From the NCBI GenBank assembly GCA_947564735.1, contig CANOEC010000006.1:62001-126000 (forward strand): a stretch of DNA of 64,000 bases. Direction: 5' to 3'. A model generated the notes under the pieces. That model did not search any database. It was not told the origin of the DNA and saw only the letters and a list, made by a program, of their open reading frames with translations. Origin of the DNA: an uncultured Lachnospiraceae bacterium (lineage in GTDB: Bacteria; Bacillota; Clostridia; Lachnospirales; Lachnospiraceae). The translations under genes and the position numbers were made by a program. Within the stretch, counting starts at the first letter, position 1. Each line of letters starts with the position of its first letter. Positions 8,491-17,040 of the stretch are shown piece by piece.

Positions 8491-8570
8491 TATAAGAACA
8501 AAATGCCTTCGGCATTATGTTCGGAAGAACCTGCGGTTCTTCCACTCTTTGAAAGAATTTCCTATACTAT
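8491..8570 (+). repeat. Copy of the multi-hairpin intergenic element
   Basis: Hairpins AATGCC-TTC-GGCATT and GGAAGAACC-TGC-GGTTCTTCC followed by the tail ending in GAATTTCCTATACTAT. Compared with the copies at 2183 and 19969 the second stem has changed on both sides (AATGC/GCATT to ACC/GGT), so pairing is kept. Confidence 0.8.
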
Positions 8571-8610
8571 AAAAAAGGAATATCCACACTCTGCTGCGAA
8601 CATTCCTTTT
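8570..8610 (-). terminator. Rho-independent terminator of the subtilase gene
   Basis: On the minus strand a 9-bp perfect stem (AAAAGGAAT/ATTCCTTTT, 8573-8581 with 8602-8610) is followed by a run of six T, starting about 20 bases past the stop codon at 8631. Confidence 0.8.
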
Positions 8611-8630
8611 CGTTATTATATTCTGTTTTC

Positions 8631-10328
8631 TCACGACAACCTCGCCAACACTTCAAACGTCCCGTTGATATCCAGCTTGCCGAATCCCCAGCGGTTATCG
8701 GGATATACAACATTTTCAGAACGGTTGGCACCACGGATTAGAAAGCTCTTGATTGCCCTGCTTTCCACCGTCGGTATATTGCCCTCCACCACCGCCCATT
8801 CCATAAACTGCGCGACACATCCCGCCGCGATTGCCGCCGCCATACTGGAGCCGGTATATGCTCCTAAAACCGTGGATACCTGCACGCCGGGCGCGGCAAG
8901 ATCCGGCTTGATATTTCCGCCCTTGGTAAACCCTCTGCCCGACTGTGGATACCAGCTCCCTGTCAGTCCATTGTATGTGGATATTGTGATGATGCGCTCG
9001 GCATTGGACGGCTCCGTTAAGGTAACATCCGGACTGGGCGCAAGAAAGGCCACATCCGTTTCCAAAAAATTCGTAATCGGAAGCCATATATGGAACATGC
9101 CGTTTCCACCCTGCTCCCCTTCTTCCGGATACACCTGTATATTCCAGATGCCCGGCGTCGGCTTCTCAAAACGAAAGAAAATCAACTGTTCCCCTGCGTC
9201 CCTCTCTACAATCAGGTTGCTCACGACAATCCGCGCTTCTTCAAAAATAAACTCAATCACCCTGTCTTCTGTGCTCCTAAAGTCAATTTGCTGCGAAGTC
9301 TCTCCGCCCGGAGATCGAACCCTTATCGAATGGGCATCCGGTAAACTTCCCCACAATTCAAGACAAAACCCCTTTGTCTCTCCCGCAACACGGATTTCCA
9401 CAACGTCGGGTACATAATTCTCGTAATGATGCTCTTTGTCTCCTTCATTTCCCCCGCATACTACCACCGCCCGGCTTCTTCTTCCTGCTACGGTATTCAG
9501 ATAAGAAGCAAGCGGCGAAGTGCCGTTATGACTGCCCATATTCGTACCAAGTCCGATGACAATCACCACTGGTCTGTGCAGGGCAATCGCCATGCGGTCC
9601 AGATATTTGACCGCCTCCATGATATCATTTTCCTGAAAAGCAACTGCATCATCCGCAATCAGATAATAATCCCGCAAATATTGTTTTGCAGCTTTTAGCT
9701 TCACGACGACAATATCAGCCTGCGGCGCCGCCCCTCTATATGTCAAGCCCTGATTCAAGATACTGCCGACGGCAACAGACGCCATCCGGGTTCCATGACC
9801 ATCCAAATCGGTAGAAGGCACAAGCTGTCTTGGTTCCTCTGTCTGCAATGCACGGTCGATTTCTGCCCTTGTATACTCCGTACCGTACAAAAAACCTTCC
9901 GGCGGCTCTCCGTCCTGTATGGTTTGATCCCAAATCGACATAATCCGGCTTGAACCATCCTCCTGTCTGAATACATCCAATTCATAACGTATCCCGGTAT
10001 CAATAAAACCCACTACCACACCAGCACCCTGCAGTGACAACGGCGGATTCTGTATGCGGATGTTGCCGACCTGCGTCAGATTCTCCGGATTAAATAGTTC
10101 CCCTTCGCTCTGCATTAATCCGTACAGCGCCGGAATCGCTGAATAACCATAGTTCCCTATCGATATCGGCGGTATCATAGTGCGGTTAACATTTGCCACG
10201 CCATAGCTGTCATCTATCCCGTGAAAGCAGAAATCAACAGGCTGTGTTGCCGAAATCTGCTCTGCCACTACATAATCTGTAATCAGATCGGCATACTCAT
10301 TCGATAATATTTTTTCCTTACAAGTCAT
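8631..10328 (-). CDS. S8 subtilisin-like serine protease, Csp-like, no signal peptide
   Basis: 565 residues. Catalytic triad visible: D110 in GFIDTGI, H178 in DGHGT, S495 in GSSMAAA; oxyanion Asn probably in GLGTNMG (around 275-285) or the later GGNEGD. The N terminus is hydrophilic with no secretion signal. A long insertion of about 140 residues precedes the Ser segment and resembles the jellyroll insert of clostridial CspA/CspB/CspC germination subtilases. Csp proteins in spore-formers process the cortex hydrolase SleC; whether this organism sporulates cannot be judged here. A weak Shine-Dalgarno (AAAAG) precedes the ATG. It is monocistronic with its own terminator. Confidence 0.9.
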   Translation of the reverse strand: MTCKEKILSNEYADLITDYVVAEQISATQPVDFCFHGIDDSYGVANVNRTMIPPISIGNYGYSAIPALYGLMQSEGELFNPENLTQVGNIRIQNPPLSLQGAGVVVGFIDTGIRYELDVFRQEDGSSRIMSIWDQTIQDGEPPEGFLYGTEYTRAEIDRALQTEEPRQLVPSTDLDGHGTRMASVAVGSILNQGLTYRGAAPQADIVVVKLKAAKQYLRDYYLIADDAVAFQENDIMEAVKYLDRMAIALHRPVVIVIGLGTNMGSHNGTSPLASYLNTVAGRRSRAVVVCGGNEGDKEHHYENYVPDVVEIRVAGETKGFCLELWGSLPDAHSIRVRSPGGETSQQIDFRSTEDRVIEFIFEEARIVVSNLIVERDAGEQLIFFRFEKPTPGIWNIQVYPEEGEQGGNGMFHIWLPITNFLETDVAFLAPSPDVTLTEPSNAERIITISTYNGLTGSWYPQSGRGFTKGGNIKPDLAAPGVQVSTVLGAYTGSSMAAAIAAGCVAQFMEWAVVEGNIPTVESRAIKSFLIRGANRSENVVYPDNRWGFGKLDINGTFEVLARLS

Positions 10329-10348
10329 CTTTTATGATAACAGTTGCT

Positions 10349-10354
10349 ATTATA
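10349..10354 (-). promoter_or_regulatory. Candidate -10 box of the subtilase gene
   Basis: A minus-strand TATAAT lies about 20 bases before the ATG; a second TATAAT lies about 40 bases further upstream. No good -35 is seen for either. A start from the nearer one would give a very short leader without a clear ribosome binding site. Confidence 0.3.
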
Positions 10355-10413
10355 CGCAGACTGCTCTTTCCACATGTCTTTCCTATTATACTATGTCTGC
10401 ACTGTCTGTCCTG

Positions 10414-12018
10414 TTAGCTCTCTATCACATTCAGACCATCGGGATGCTCCGCCAGATGATTGCGGATATCAATTATCGGACCTCCCGTTCCTTCAATATA
10501 CGCTCTCGTGATCGTTACCCTGCCGATATTGTCATCTTTGGGGACTTCATACATAATATCCAGCATAAACTCCTCAATAATGGCACGAAGCGCTCTGGCG
10601 CCGGTGTCCTTTTCCATCGCCTTCTCAGCAATCGCCTCCAGAGCTTCCTGCTCAAACTCCAGCTTCACTTCATCCAGCTCAAGCAGTTTCTGGTACTGTT
10701 TCAAAATCGCGTTCCTTGGTTCACCAAGAATCTTGACCATCATTTCTTTGCTCAGCCCTTCTAGGGTAAAAATCACGGGCAGACGTCCGATAAATTCCGG
10801 AATCATGCCAAACTTCTTAATATCCTCCACCGTCACTTTGCTTAAAATATTTTTCTCTTTGTCATATTTGTCCCGCAGTTCCGCATTATATCCGATGGAT
10901 GTGCGTTTATTTAATCTCTGTTTGATGATTTCCTCCAAATCAGGAAAGGCGCCGCCGCAGATAAACAAAATATTTCTCGTATTCACCGTAGCAAGGGGCA
11001 CCATGGCATTCTTGGAATTTGCGCCGACCGGAACTTCCACTTCGGCGCCCTCTAACAGCTTTAACATTCCCTGCTGCACGGATTCACCGCTGACATCACG
11101 GGAATTAGTATTTTTCTTCTTCGCTATCTTGTCGATTTCATCAATAAAAATAATGCCGCGTTCCGCTCTCTCCACATCATTGTCCGCAGCCGCCAGAAGC
11201 TTCGACACTACGCTCTCGATGTCATCGCCTATATATCCAGCCTCCGTCAAAGAAGTGGCGTCTGTAATCGCTAACGGTACATCCAAAAGACGCGCCAGCG
11301 TCTTCACGAGATAAGTCTTGCCGCATCCCGTCGGACCAATCATGAGCATATTTGATTTCTCAATCTCTATCTCATCCATCGTTCCAGTGGCTACCCGCTT
11401 ATAATGATTATATACCGCCACAGACACTACTTTCTTGGCATATTCCTGTCCTACCACATACTCGTCAAGCTTCTCCTTAATCTTGTGTGGGGGCATAATA
11501 TTTTTGATATCAATCTCCGGTTTTGCATCCGTTTTCTTCTTTTTCTTCGGCTTCTGCTTATTTGGAATCCCGCCGTCTCCCTGCAAATCCGCCAGATTGA
11601 CAAAACTGATGTTTGGGAATCCCTTGCCGTTATTCAAATCTGACATATTAGGCGTATTGAGCATTCCCTGATAATCAAATTGACTGACCGTATCCATCGT
11701 CTTATGCATACAGTCATCACACACACATATATGATTCGGGAGATGGAACATCTTTCCTGCTTTACTCTCAGGTCTGCGGCAGATAAAGCACACATCCTCA
11801 TAATCTTTGTCGCTCTCCTCATCCTGACGGCTGCCGCCTTTGTCAATTTCGCCCTGTCTGCGACTGCGAAGCTCCTGTCTTTGCTCTTCGCCGTCCTCTA
11901 ATTCCCGATAATCATGCGCCTTAGGCTCTTCCTTATCCGCATCAATATCACCGCTTCTATCATCATATCTGTCATCCTTCATATTTCTATCCTTATCCTC
12001 CATCCGGTCAAACTTCAT
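10414..12018 (-). CDS. clpX: ClpX-type AAA+ unfoldase with long charged N-terminal extension
   Basis: 534 residues against the usual ~420. A zinc-binding domain is present (C77, C80, C100, C103) after a highly charged 75-residue extension. An unusual linker (~110-180, with KPKKKKKTD) precedes the AAA+ core: Walker A GPTGCGKT (228-235), Walker B IIFIDEIDK, sensor region and GRLPVIFTLEG. The ClpP-docking loop, IGF in most ClpX, reads IGY here. No clpP or tig gene is nearby, so this may be a second ClpX. Met13 (start 11982), preceded by AAGGA at 7 bases, is an equally plausible start; the extension is kept either way. Confidence 0.9.
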   Translation of the reverse strand: MKFDRMEDKDRNMKDDRYDDRSGDIDADKEEPKAHDYRELEDGEEQRQELRSRRQGEIDKGGSRQDEESDKDYEDVCFICRRPESKAGKMFHLPNHICVCDDCMHKTMDTVSQFDYQGMLNTPNMSDLNNGKGFPNISFVNLADLQGDGGIPNKQKPKKKKKTDAKPEIDIKNIMPPHKIKEKLDEYVVGQEYAKKVVSVAVYNHYKRVATGTMDEIEIEKSNMLMIGPTGCGKTYLVKTLARLLDVPLAITDATSLTEAGYIGDDIESVVSKLLAAADNDVERAERGIIFIDEIDKIAKKKNTNSRDVSGESVQQGMLKLLEGAEVEVPVGANSKNAMVPLATVNTRNILFICGGAFPDLEEIIKQRLNKRTSIGYNAELRDKYDKEKNILSKVTVEDIKKFGMIPEFIGRLPVIFTLEGLSKEMMVKILGEPRNAILKQYQKLLELDEVKLEFEQEALEAIAEKAMEKDTGARALRAIIEEFMLDIMYEVPKDDNIGRVTITRAYIEGTGGPIIDIRNHLAEHPDGLNVIES

Positions 12019-12131
12019 GATGAAAATCCCGCGTTTACAAATCTGCTGATTTTCCTCACATTTTTATAACCATGCTCCTTTCTCAGCCTGCGATGTTGGG
12101 ACTGATGCCAACGGCGTCAGCACAAACTCGC

Positions 12132-12158
12132 GGTTGAAAGAATGTAATTCTTTCAATC
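12132..12158. repeat. Perfect short-loop hairpin in the clpX leader
   Basis: A 10-bp perfect stem TTGAAAGAAT/ATTCTTTCAA with a three-base loop (GTA), extendable by a G-T pair. It starts within a few bases of the expected transcription start of the clpX promoter, so it would form at the very 5' end of the mRNA. Confidence 0.6.
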
Positions 12159-12160
12159 TT

Positions 12161-12189
12161 ATCATAGTATAAAAAGAAGTATCCCACAA
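12161..12189 (-). promoter_or_regulatory. Probable clpX promoter
   Basis: Minus-strand TTGTGG (12184-12189), 17-base spacer, TATGAT (12161-12166). The leader of about 140 bases contains the hairpin at 12132-12158 and a possible tiny ORF of five codons after AAAGGAGC (near 12066-12083). The rest of the stretch 12019-12313 holds only these sites and the htrA terminator. Confidence 0.5.
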
Positions 12190-12239
12190 GTAAACATTTT
12201 CTAAAGAAAAACGGTCGCGCTGTGTTCCATAGCCTTTTC

Positions 12240-12276
12240 GGAAAGAAGGAGAAAGGCGGTTTCTCAACCGCCTTCC
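12240..12276 (-). terminator. Rho-independent terminator of htrA
   Basis: Minus-strand stem GAAGGCGGTT/AACCGCCTTT with a short loop, followed by TCTCCTTCTTT. It lies about 40 bases past the htrA stop codon. Confidence 0.75.
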
Positions 12277-12313
12277 CTTTGCTTCCTCTTATTTGTTTTG
12301 CATTACCCGTCCC

Positions 12314-13888
12314 TTATACTCTGTTTCCCAGTGTAATCTGCACCTTTCTATCAGAATAGCCGTATCCGTCCGCAGACATCACCGTGATTTCCACCGTATC
12401 GCCCTTTGCATGAAATTCCAGCTCATACTGCAGCTCATCCATGGATTCTATTTCTTCTCCATCGAACTCTGTAATGATATCTCCTTTACGGAGCCCAGCC
12501 TTTGCTGCCGCTGTGTTTTCATACACCTGAGAAATATATACACCCTTGGGCATTCCATATGTCTCAGATACATAATCCGTCACGCTGATTCCTGAAATTC
12601 CCAGATACCCTCTCTCTTCTTCTGCCACTTTATCTTTTGTCTCTTTGAGCATCAGTTCCGCAATAATCGGGCTCGCAGAAGAAATCGGGATGGCATATCC
12701 CATTCCCTCGATAGCGCTGCCGCCAATCTTGTTGGAATTAATTCCTATGACTTCACCTTTCATATTAAGAAGCGCACCGCCGGAGTTCCCCGGATTAATT
12801 GCCGCATCTGTCTGGATAAACGTACCATTTGTACCGTCCGACAATTCAATGTTTCTATCCAGTGCACTGATAACGCCGGTTGTAACGGATTGTCCGTATC
12901 CCAGCGAATTTCCGATGGCAATCGCCGGTTCACCGACTACCAGCGAATCCGAATCGCCGAGCGTCGCTACCGCAATCTGCTGCAAAACACTGTTATCAAC
13001 GCTGTCTACCGATACCGCAATCACTGCAAGATCCATGTCCGGGTCGGTTCCTTTCACTGCCGCTTCCGCCTCGCTGCCCTCCACAAACTGAACGGTCAGC
13101 TTATCCGAGTCGGCAATCACGTGATAATTCGTCACAATTAACAGTTCCGTATCATTCTGTCCGACGATGATGCCGGAGCCGCTGGCATCGGCTTCATTGC
13201 TGAATGACTGTCCAAAATAAGACATTGTTTCGACATAATGATTGTTGATGGACACAATCGCCGGCATAACCTCCGTAACGACTTCCGAAACGTCAGACAC
13301 AATCGTATTGAGGCTGTCGGTCACATGGATGCCGCTTTCCGTCTCCTTCACGTTCTCTTCAACTTCTTTACCCGCTTCCTCTATAATCCCATCCGCCATA
13401 GCCTCCACTTTAGCCTCTTTAGCCGTGTTTTCTTCAACGGTGTTCTTCGCGGACAAGCCGCTGATCGTCTGTACGGCGTACAGCCCGAGTCCTGCGAAAA
13501 TTCCGAATAGAAGTCCCAGCGATACGCTAATCAGCGCTTTCTTAAAGTAACCGCCTTGATGAACTTTTTTCTCCCTTTTCTGTTTCTTGTTCTTATTCTG
13601 CTGCATCTGCGCATAATCGTTCGGGTAAGTGTTTCCGTACTGATAGCTGCCGGAACGGTTTTCATACGGACTTTGCTGGGTATTCTGTGAATATCTGCTC
13701 TCCCTGTATACATTCTGATAATAGCTCCCGCCGTTTGAACCGCCGTAAACATTCTGATTCGGGTTCTGACTCTGGTTCAGACTTTGATTCTGATTATGAC
13801 TTGTTTCGTAATCCCGGTTCTGATTCTGCACCGCACTATTGCTATCCCTCAATGTGGAATTTGTATTTGGATAATCATTCTCATACAT
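12314..13888 (-). CDS. htrA: HtrA/DegP-family membrane-anchored serine protease with PDZ domain
   Basis: 524 residues from the Met preceded by AAAGGAGCAGGGT; the reading frame continues 26 residues upstream but without a ribosome binding site. Cytoplasmic N-terminal region (~1-115) very rich in Asn, Gln, Ser and Tyr, ending in a basic KNKKQKREKK patch; one membrane helix at ~118-140; trypsin-fold protease with H256 (TNYHVI), D286 (DMDLAVI) and S369 (GNSGGAL); PDZ domain in the last ~100 residues (YLGISGISV, GLRKGDIITEFDG). The active site is outside the membrane, so the job is quality control of exported proteins. Monocistronic with its own terminator. Confidence 0.93.
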   Translation of the reverse strand: MYENDYPNTNSTLRDSNSAVQNQNRDYETSHNQNQSLNQSQNPNQNVYGGSNGGSYYQNVYRESRYSQNTQQSPYENRSGSYQYGNTYPNDYAQMQQNKNKKQKREKKVHQGGYFKKALISVSLGLLFGIFAGLGLYAVQTISGLSAKNTVEENTAKEAKVEAMADGIIEEAGKEVEENVKETESGIHVTDSLNTIVSDVSEVVTEVMPAIVSINNHYVETMSYFGQSFSNEADASGSGIIVGQNDTELLIVTNYHVIADSDKLTVQFVEGSEAEAAVKGTDPDMDLAVIAVSVDSVDNSVLQQIAVATLGDSDSLVVGEPAIAIGNSLGYGQSVTTGVISALDRNIELSDGTNGTFIQTDAAINPGNSGGALLNMKGEVIGINSNKIGGSAIEGMGYAIPISSASPIIAELMLKETKDKVAEEERGYLGISGISVTDYVSETYGMPKGVYISQVYENTAAAKAGLRKGDIITEFDGEEIESMDELQYELEFHAKGDTVEITVMSADGYGYSDRKVQITLGNRV

Positions 13889-13936
13889 AATACCCTGCTC
13901 CTTTCTGGAATATCCAAGCGGCTCACCGTCGCTCTT

Positions 13937-13993
13937 CATAGTATAGGAAATTTCGATAAAGAACATAATGACGAAGGTATTTTGTTCTTTATC
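13937..13993 (-). repeat. Shortened copy of the multi-hairpin element in the htrA leader
   Basis: Read on the minus strand it starts AAGAACAAAATACCTTCG, continues TCATTATGTTC and ends in GAAATTTCCTATACTATG. This matches the element at 8491 except that the second hairpin is missing. The first hairpin pairs imperfectly (ATACC/GTCAT). A TATACT box lies just upstream of it near 14005. Confidence 0.65.
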
Positions 13994-14133
13994 TTGAAGT
14001 CAGTATATTCTCTAATTGTGTTTAAAGTGTGACAAAATTTTATTTAAATTGTGTTTTTTATGTTCATTCTCACCTCACATTTTAAAAAATTTTTATGATA
14101 CAGGAAGCAAAGGATGTTCTATTGCGGGACTTA

Positions 14134-14178
14134 ACAAAAAAACGCCACAGCCATCTCTTCCGAAATGACGCAGCGTTC
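14134..14178 (-). terminator. Rho-independent terminator of glmS
   Basis: Minus-strand imperfect stem with AACGC pairing to GCGTT, and CATTTC pairing with G-U wobble to GAGATGG, followed by seven T. It begins about ten bases after the glmS stop codon. Confidence 0.7.
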
Positions 14179-14187
14179 TTTCCTGCA

Positions 14188-16014
14188 CTATTCCACTGTC
14201 ACTGATTTTGCCAGATTTCTCGGCTTATCCACATCACAACCTTTGCCGACAGCCACATAATATCCAAACAGCTGAAGGGGAATAATCGCCAGCGAGTTCG
14301 CAAAATATGGATTCGTTTCCGGAATATAAATCACATAATCCGCCGCCTTTTCAATCTCCTTGTTCTCCTCGCAGGTCACCGCCAGCACAAAAGCGCCTCG
14401 CGCCTTCACTTCAACCATATTGCTGATTGTCTTGGCGTATAGTTCAGGCTGCGTGGATACCGCCGCCACAAGGGTTCCCTCTTCAATCAAGGAGATGGTT
14501 CCATGTTTCAATTCACCCGCTGCATACGCCTCCGAATGAATATAGGAAATTTCTTTTAATTTCAAAGAGCCTTCCAGTGAGATCGCATAATCAATGCCTC
14601 TGCCGATAAAGAACACATCTTTTGCACCTATATAGCGGTTTGCAAATCTCTGTATCTTGTTTTTATTATTAAGAAGAAGCTCAATCTGGTCGGGCAGACA
14701 TCTAAGGTCACCCAGAAGCTCCTGAAACGTCCTGTCATCTATCTTGCCCCTTACTTTGCCGAGCTTCATCGCAAGCAGATACAATGCAACCAATTGCGCA
14801 CTGTACGCCTTGGTAGTCGCAACGGCAATCTCCGGACCTGCCCATGTGTACATGACATTGTCCGCCTCTCTTGCAATGGAACTGCCCACCACATTGACGA
14901 TACCCAATATCTTAAATCCTCGCGCCTTGGACTCCCGCAATGCTGCCAGCGTATCCGCCGTCTCTCCGGACTGACTGATAACCACCACCATTGCACCCTC
15001 CTCAAGAATCGGATTGCGATATCTGAATTCAGAAGCCAAGTCCACCTCCACGGGAATCCGCGCCAGACCTTCTATCACATATTTACCGGTCACGCCTGCA
15101 TGGTACGCCGAACCACATGCCACGATATGAATCTTCCTGATGGCATTCAACTCCTCGTCCGTCATATTCAATTCCTCGATGACAATTTCGTTCTTCTTAA
15201 TCCTCGGCATCAAGGTATCTGTCACAGTTTTCGGCTGTTCATACATCTCCTTCAGCATGAAATGCTCGTATCCGGCTTTTTCCGCCGCGTTGGCGTCCCA
15301 CTCAATGGTAACGGGTTCTTTCTTTATCTCTTCCTCGTCTACCGTATAAAAATGCATGTGGTCCGCGCGCAGACGCACGACCTCCTGATTGTCCACATAA
15401 TATACTTTCCGCGTGTATTTTAAAATTGCCGGCACATCGGAGGCGATAAAGCAGCCGTCATCATTCTGTCCCACAATCAGCGGAGAATCTTTTCGCGCCG
15501 CAAAAATCTGATCCGGACAATCTGCAAAAAGAATACCGAGCGCATAGGAACCCTCCACACGGTGCAGCACTTTGGTCACCGCTTCCAGCGGATTGCCCTT
15601 GTAATAGTAATCAAGCAAATGTGCCAGTACTTCCGTGTCCGTCTCGGAAATAAACTGATATCCTCTGTCTTTCAACATTTGACGCAGCTGCAGATAGTTT
15701 TCGATGATACCGTTATGTACAATGGTAATGGTCTCATCTGCATTAAAATGAGGATGCGCATTGATATCACTCGGAATGCCGTGGGTCGCCCATCTCGTAT
15801 GACCGATTCCACAGACACCCTCCATCGTCTCTCCGCCGTGGGTAATATTCTCCAATACCTTCAGGCGTCCTACCGATTTTGTAATATTAATCTTCTGCCC
15901 GTCATAGATTGCCATGCCTGCCGAGTCATATCCGCGATACTCTAATTTGGACAACCCATCTAATATGATTGGCGCCGCCTGCTTGGTTCCGATATATCCT
16001 ACAATTCCACACAT
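14188..16014 (-). CDS. glmS: Glutamine-fructose-6-phosphate aminotransferase (isomerizing)
   Basis: 608 residues starting MCGIVGYIG, with the catalytic N-terminal Cys exposed after Met removal. Residues ~2-220 are the class II glutamine amidotransferase domain (HTRWATHG, HNGIIENY), followed by two SIS sugar-isomerase domains (VACGSAYHAG, SQSGETADT, then GRGIDY and the C-terminal KSVTVE). It makes glucosamine-6-phosphate from fructose-6-phosphate and glutamine for peptidoglycan and other amino-sugar glycans. GGAGGGTTTGAGT precedes the start. It lies 22 bases behind a glycosyltransferase gene, so there is no room for the glmS ribozyme found upstream of many Firmicutes glmS genes. Confidence 0.97.
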   Translation of the reverse strand: MCGIVGYIGTKQAAPIILDGLSKLEYRGYDSAGMAIYDGQKINITKSVGRLKVLENITHGGETMEGVCGIGHTRWATHGIPSDINAHPHFNADETITIVHNGIIENYLQLRQMLKDRGYQFISETDTEVLAHLLDYYYKGNPLEAVTKVLHRVEGSYALGILFADCPDQIFAARKDSPLIVGQNDDGCFIASDVPAILKYTRKVYYVDNQEVVRLRADHMHFYTVDEEEIKKEPVTIEWDANAAEKAGYEHFMLKEMYEQPKTVTDTLMPRIKKNEIVIEELNMTDEELNAIRKIHIVACGSAYHAGVTGKYVIEGLARIPVEVDLASEFRYRNPILEEGAMVVVISQSGETADTLAALRESKARGFKILGIVNVVGSSIAREADNVMYTWAGPEIAVATTKAYSAQLVALYLLAMKLGKVRGKIDDRTFQELLGDLRCLPDQIELLLNNKNKIQRFANRYIGAKDVFFIGRGIDYAISLEGSLKLKEISYIHSEAYAAGELKHGTISLIEEGTLVAAVSTQPELYAKTISNMVEVKARGAFVLAVTCEENKEIEKAADYVIYIPETNPYFANSLAIIPLQLFGYYVAVGKGCDVDKPRNLAKSVTVE

Positions 16015-16036
16015 ACTCAAACCCTCCTGCCTGTTC

Positions 16037-16963
16037 CTATTTCCAGTATTCTTTGGCGGATGACATTGCGACGACAAGCCTGCCGGGCAGCCGGCTGTAA
16101 TGTTTTCCGCACCAATATCCTATATACTTGAATCCGCTCATTAGAATAACGCATGGTATTTTTCTCTTGAGTCCCGATTTCCTCAGATGGTGTATAAGCT
16201 GCCTGACATAACGGATTCCCTCTGATTCCGACGGGTATGCCGCAAACACTTCCGGATGCTGCGCCTGCGAGACACCCATGTCAAAATTTCTGTGAAGCTG
16301 CTCCATATATCCGTAATCATGAGAATGGTACACTTTCGCCTGCGCGGTGTACGCAATGCCGTATCCGGCTTCCACAGCCTTAGCGGCATAAATCATATCC
16401 TCATTAAAGATTGTATGCTTCACGAAACCGCCTAATTCGTCAAAAATCTTCCGGTTATAAGCCGCACAGACATTGGAACAGAAAAAAGTCTTAATCCCAT
16501 ACTTCTCCAAGTCCGCCTTGGTCTTCACCACGGATTGGTCCGGATAATTAAACGTTCTCGTATATTTTTCTATCTCACTGCTTCCTTCCTCGGCAAGCTG
16601 TCTGGCATATGCCACCGCCACGCCTTCCTGCTTAAGCTGTTTTAACAGTTCTTCCACCACATACTCGTCTACAGGTACGGCATCCTGCGTCATCATCACA
16701 AAATAGTCCGCGTCTGAACAAAGTACGCCTTTATTTCTTGTTTTCCCGTGGTCAAATTCCCTTTTTGACAGATGTTTCACTACAATATTATGATAATCCT
16801 TCTGAAAAGAAGTACCATAAATCAACCGGTCAAAATATTTCTGTTCCGTGTTCATAATAATAATCTGATGAATCGGAACGCTCTGACTCTTCAACCGTTT
16901 CATCAACGCCAGAAATTTATGGTCGGGTTTATAGACGGGGATAATAATATCCACTTTATCCAC
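16037..16963 (-). CDS. Family 2 glycosyltransferase, rhamnosyltransferase-like
   Basis: 308 residues. N-terminal GT-A fold beginning VDIIIPVYKPD, with the strand-loop MMTQDAVPVDE in the position of the DXD nucleotide-sugar motif, an NEDM motif (~190) and C-terminal helices including a possible membrane-associated stretch (IPCVILMSGFKYIGYW). The layout resembles RfbF/RhlC-type dTDP-rhamnose transferases (inference from overall pattern, consistent with dTDP-sugar genes 20 kb away). Upstream of glmS and probably cotranscribed with it. Confidence 0.85.
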   Translation of the reverse strand: MDKVDIIIPVYKPDHKFLALMKRLKSQSVPIHQIIIMNTEQKYFDRLIYGTSFQKDYHNIVVKHLSKREFDHGKTRNKGVLCSDADYFVMMTQDAVPVDEYVVEELLKQLKQEGVAVAYARQLAEEGSSEIEKYTRTFNYPDQSVVKTKADLEKYGIKTFFCSNVCAAYNRKIFDELGGFVKHTIFNEDMIYAAKAVEAGYGIAYTAQAKVYHSHDYGYMEQLHRNFDMGVSQAQHPEVFAAYPSESEGIRYVRQLIHHLRKSGLKRKIPCVILMSGFKYIGYWCGKHYSRLPGRLVVAMSSAKEYWK

Positions 16964-17002
16964 GCTGTTTTCCTCCGCTATCTTATATTCCCGCTAGTTG
17001 TA

Positions 17003-17033
17003 AAGAAAGGGAACCGTATAATCGGTCCCCTTT
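17003..17033 (-). terminator. Terminator of the LCP gene
   Basis: Minus-strand stem AAAGGGGACCG/CGGTTCCCTTT (one wobble pair) with a 6-base loop, followed by CTTTA. It starts eight bases past the stop codon. Confidence 0.75.
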
Positions 17034-17040
17034 GTCCTGA

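Noticed and set aside
8203-9417. Plus-strand 404-residue frame opposite the subtilase
   Set aside because: No domain signal, Pro/Ser-rich shadow composition, and the minus frame has a full catalytic triad.
15985-16040. glmS ribozyme
   Set aside because: The 22-base gap before glmS cannot hold the roughly 150-base ribozyme.
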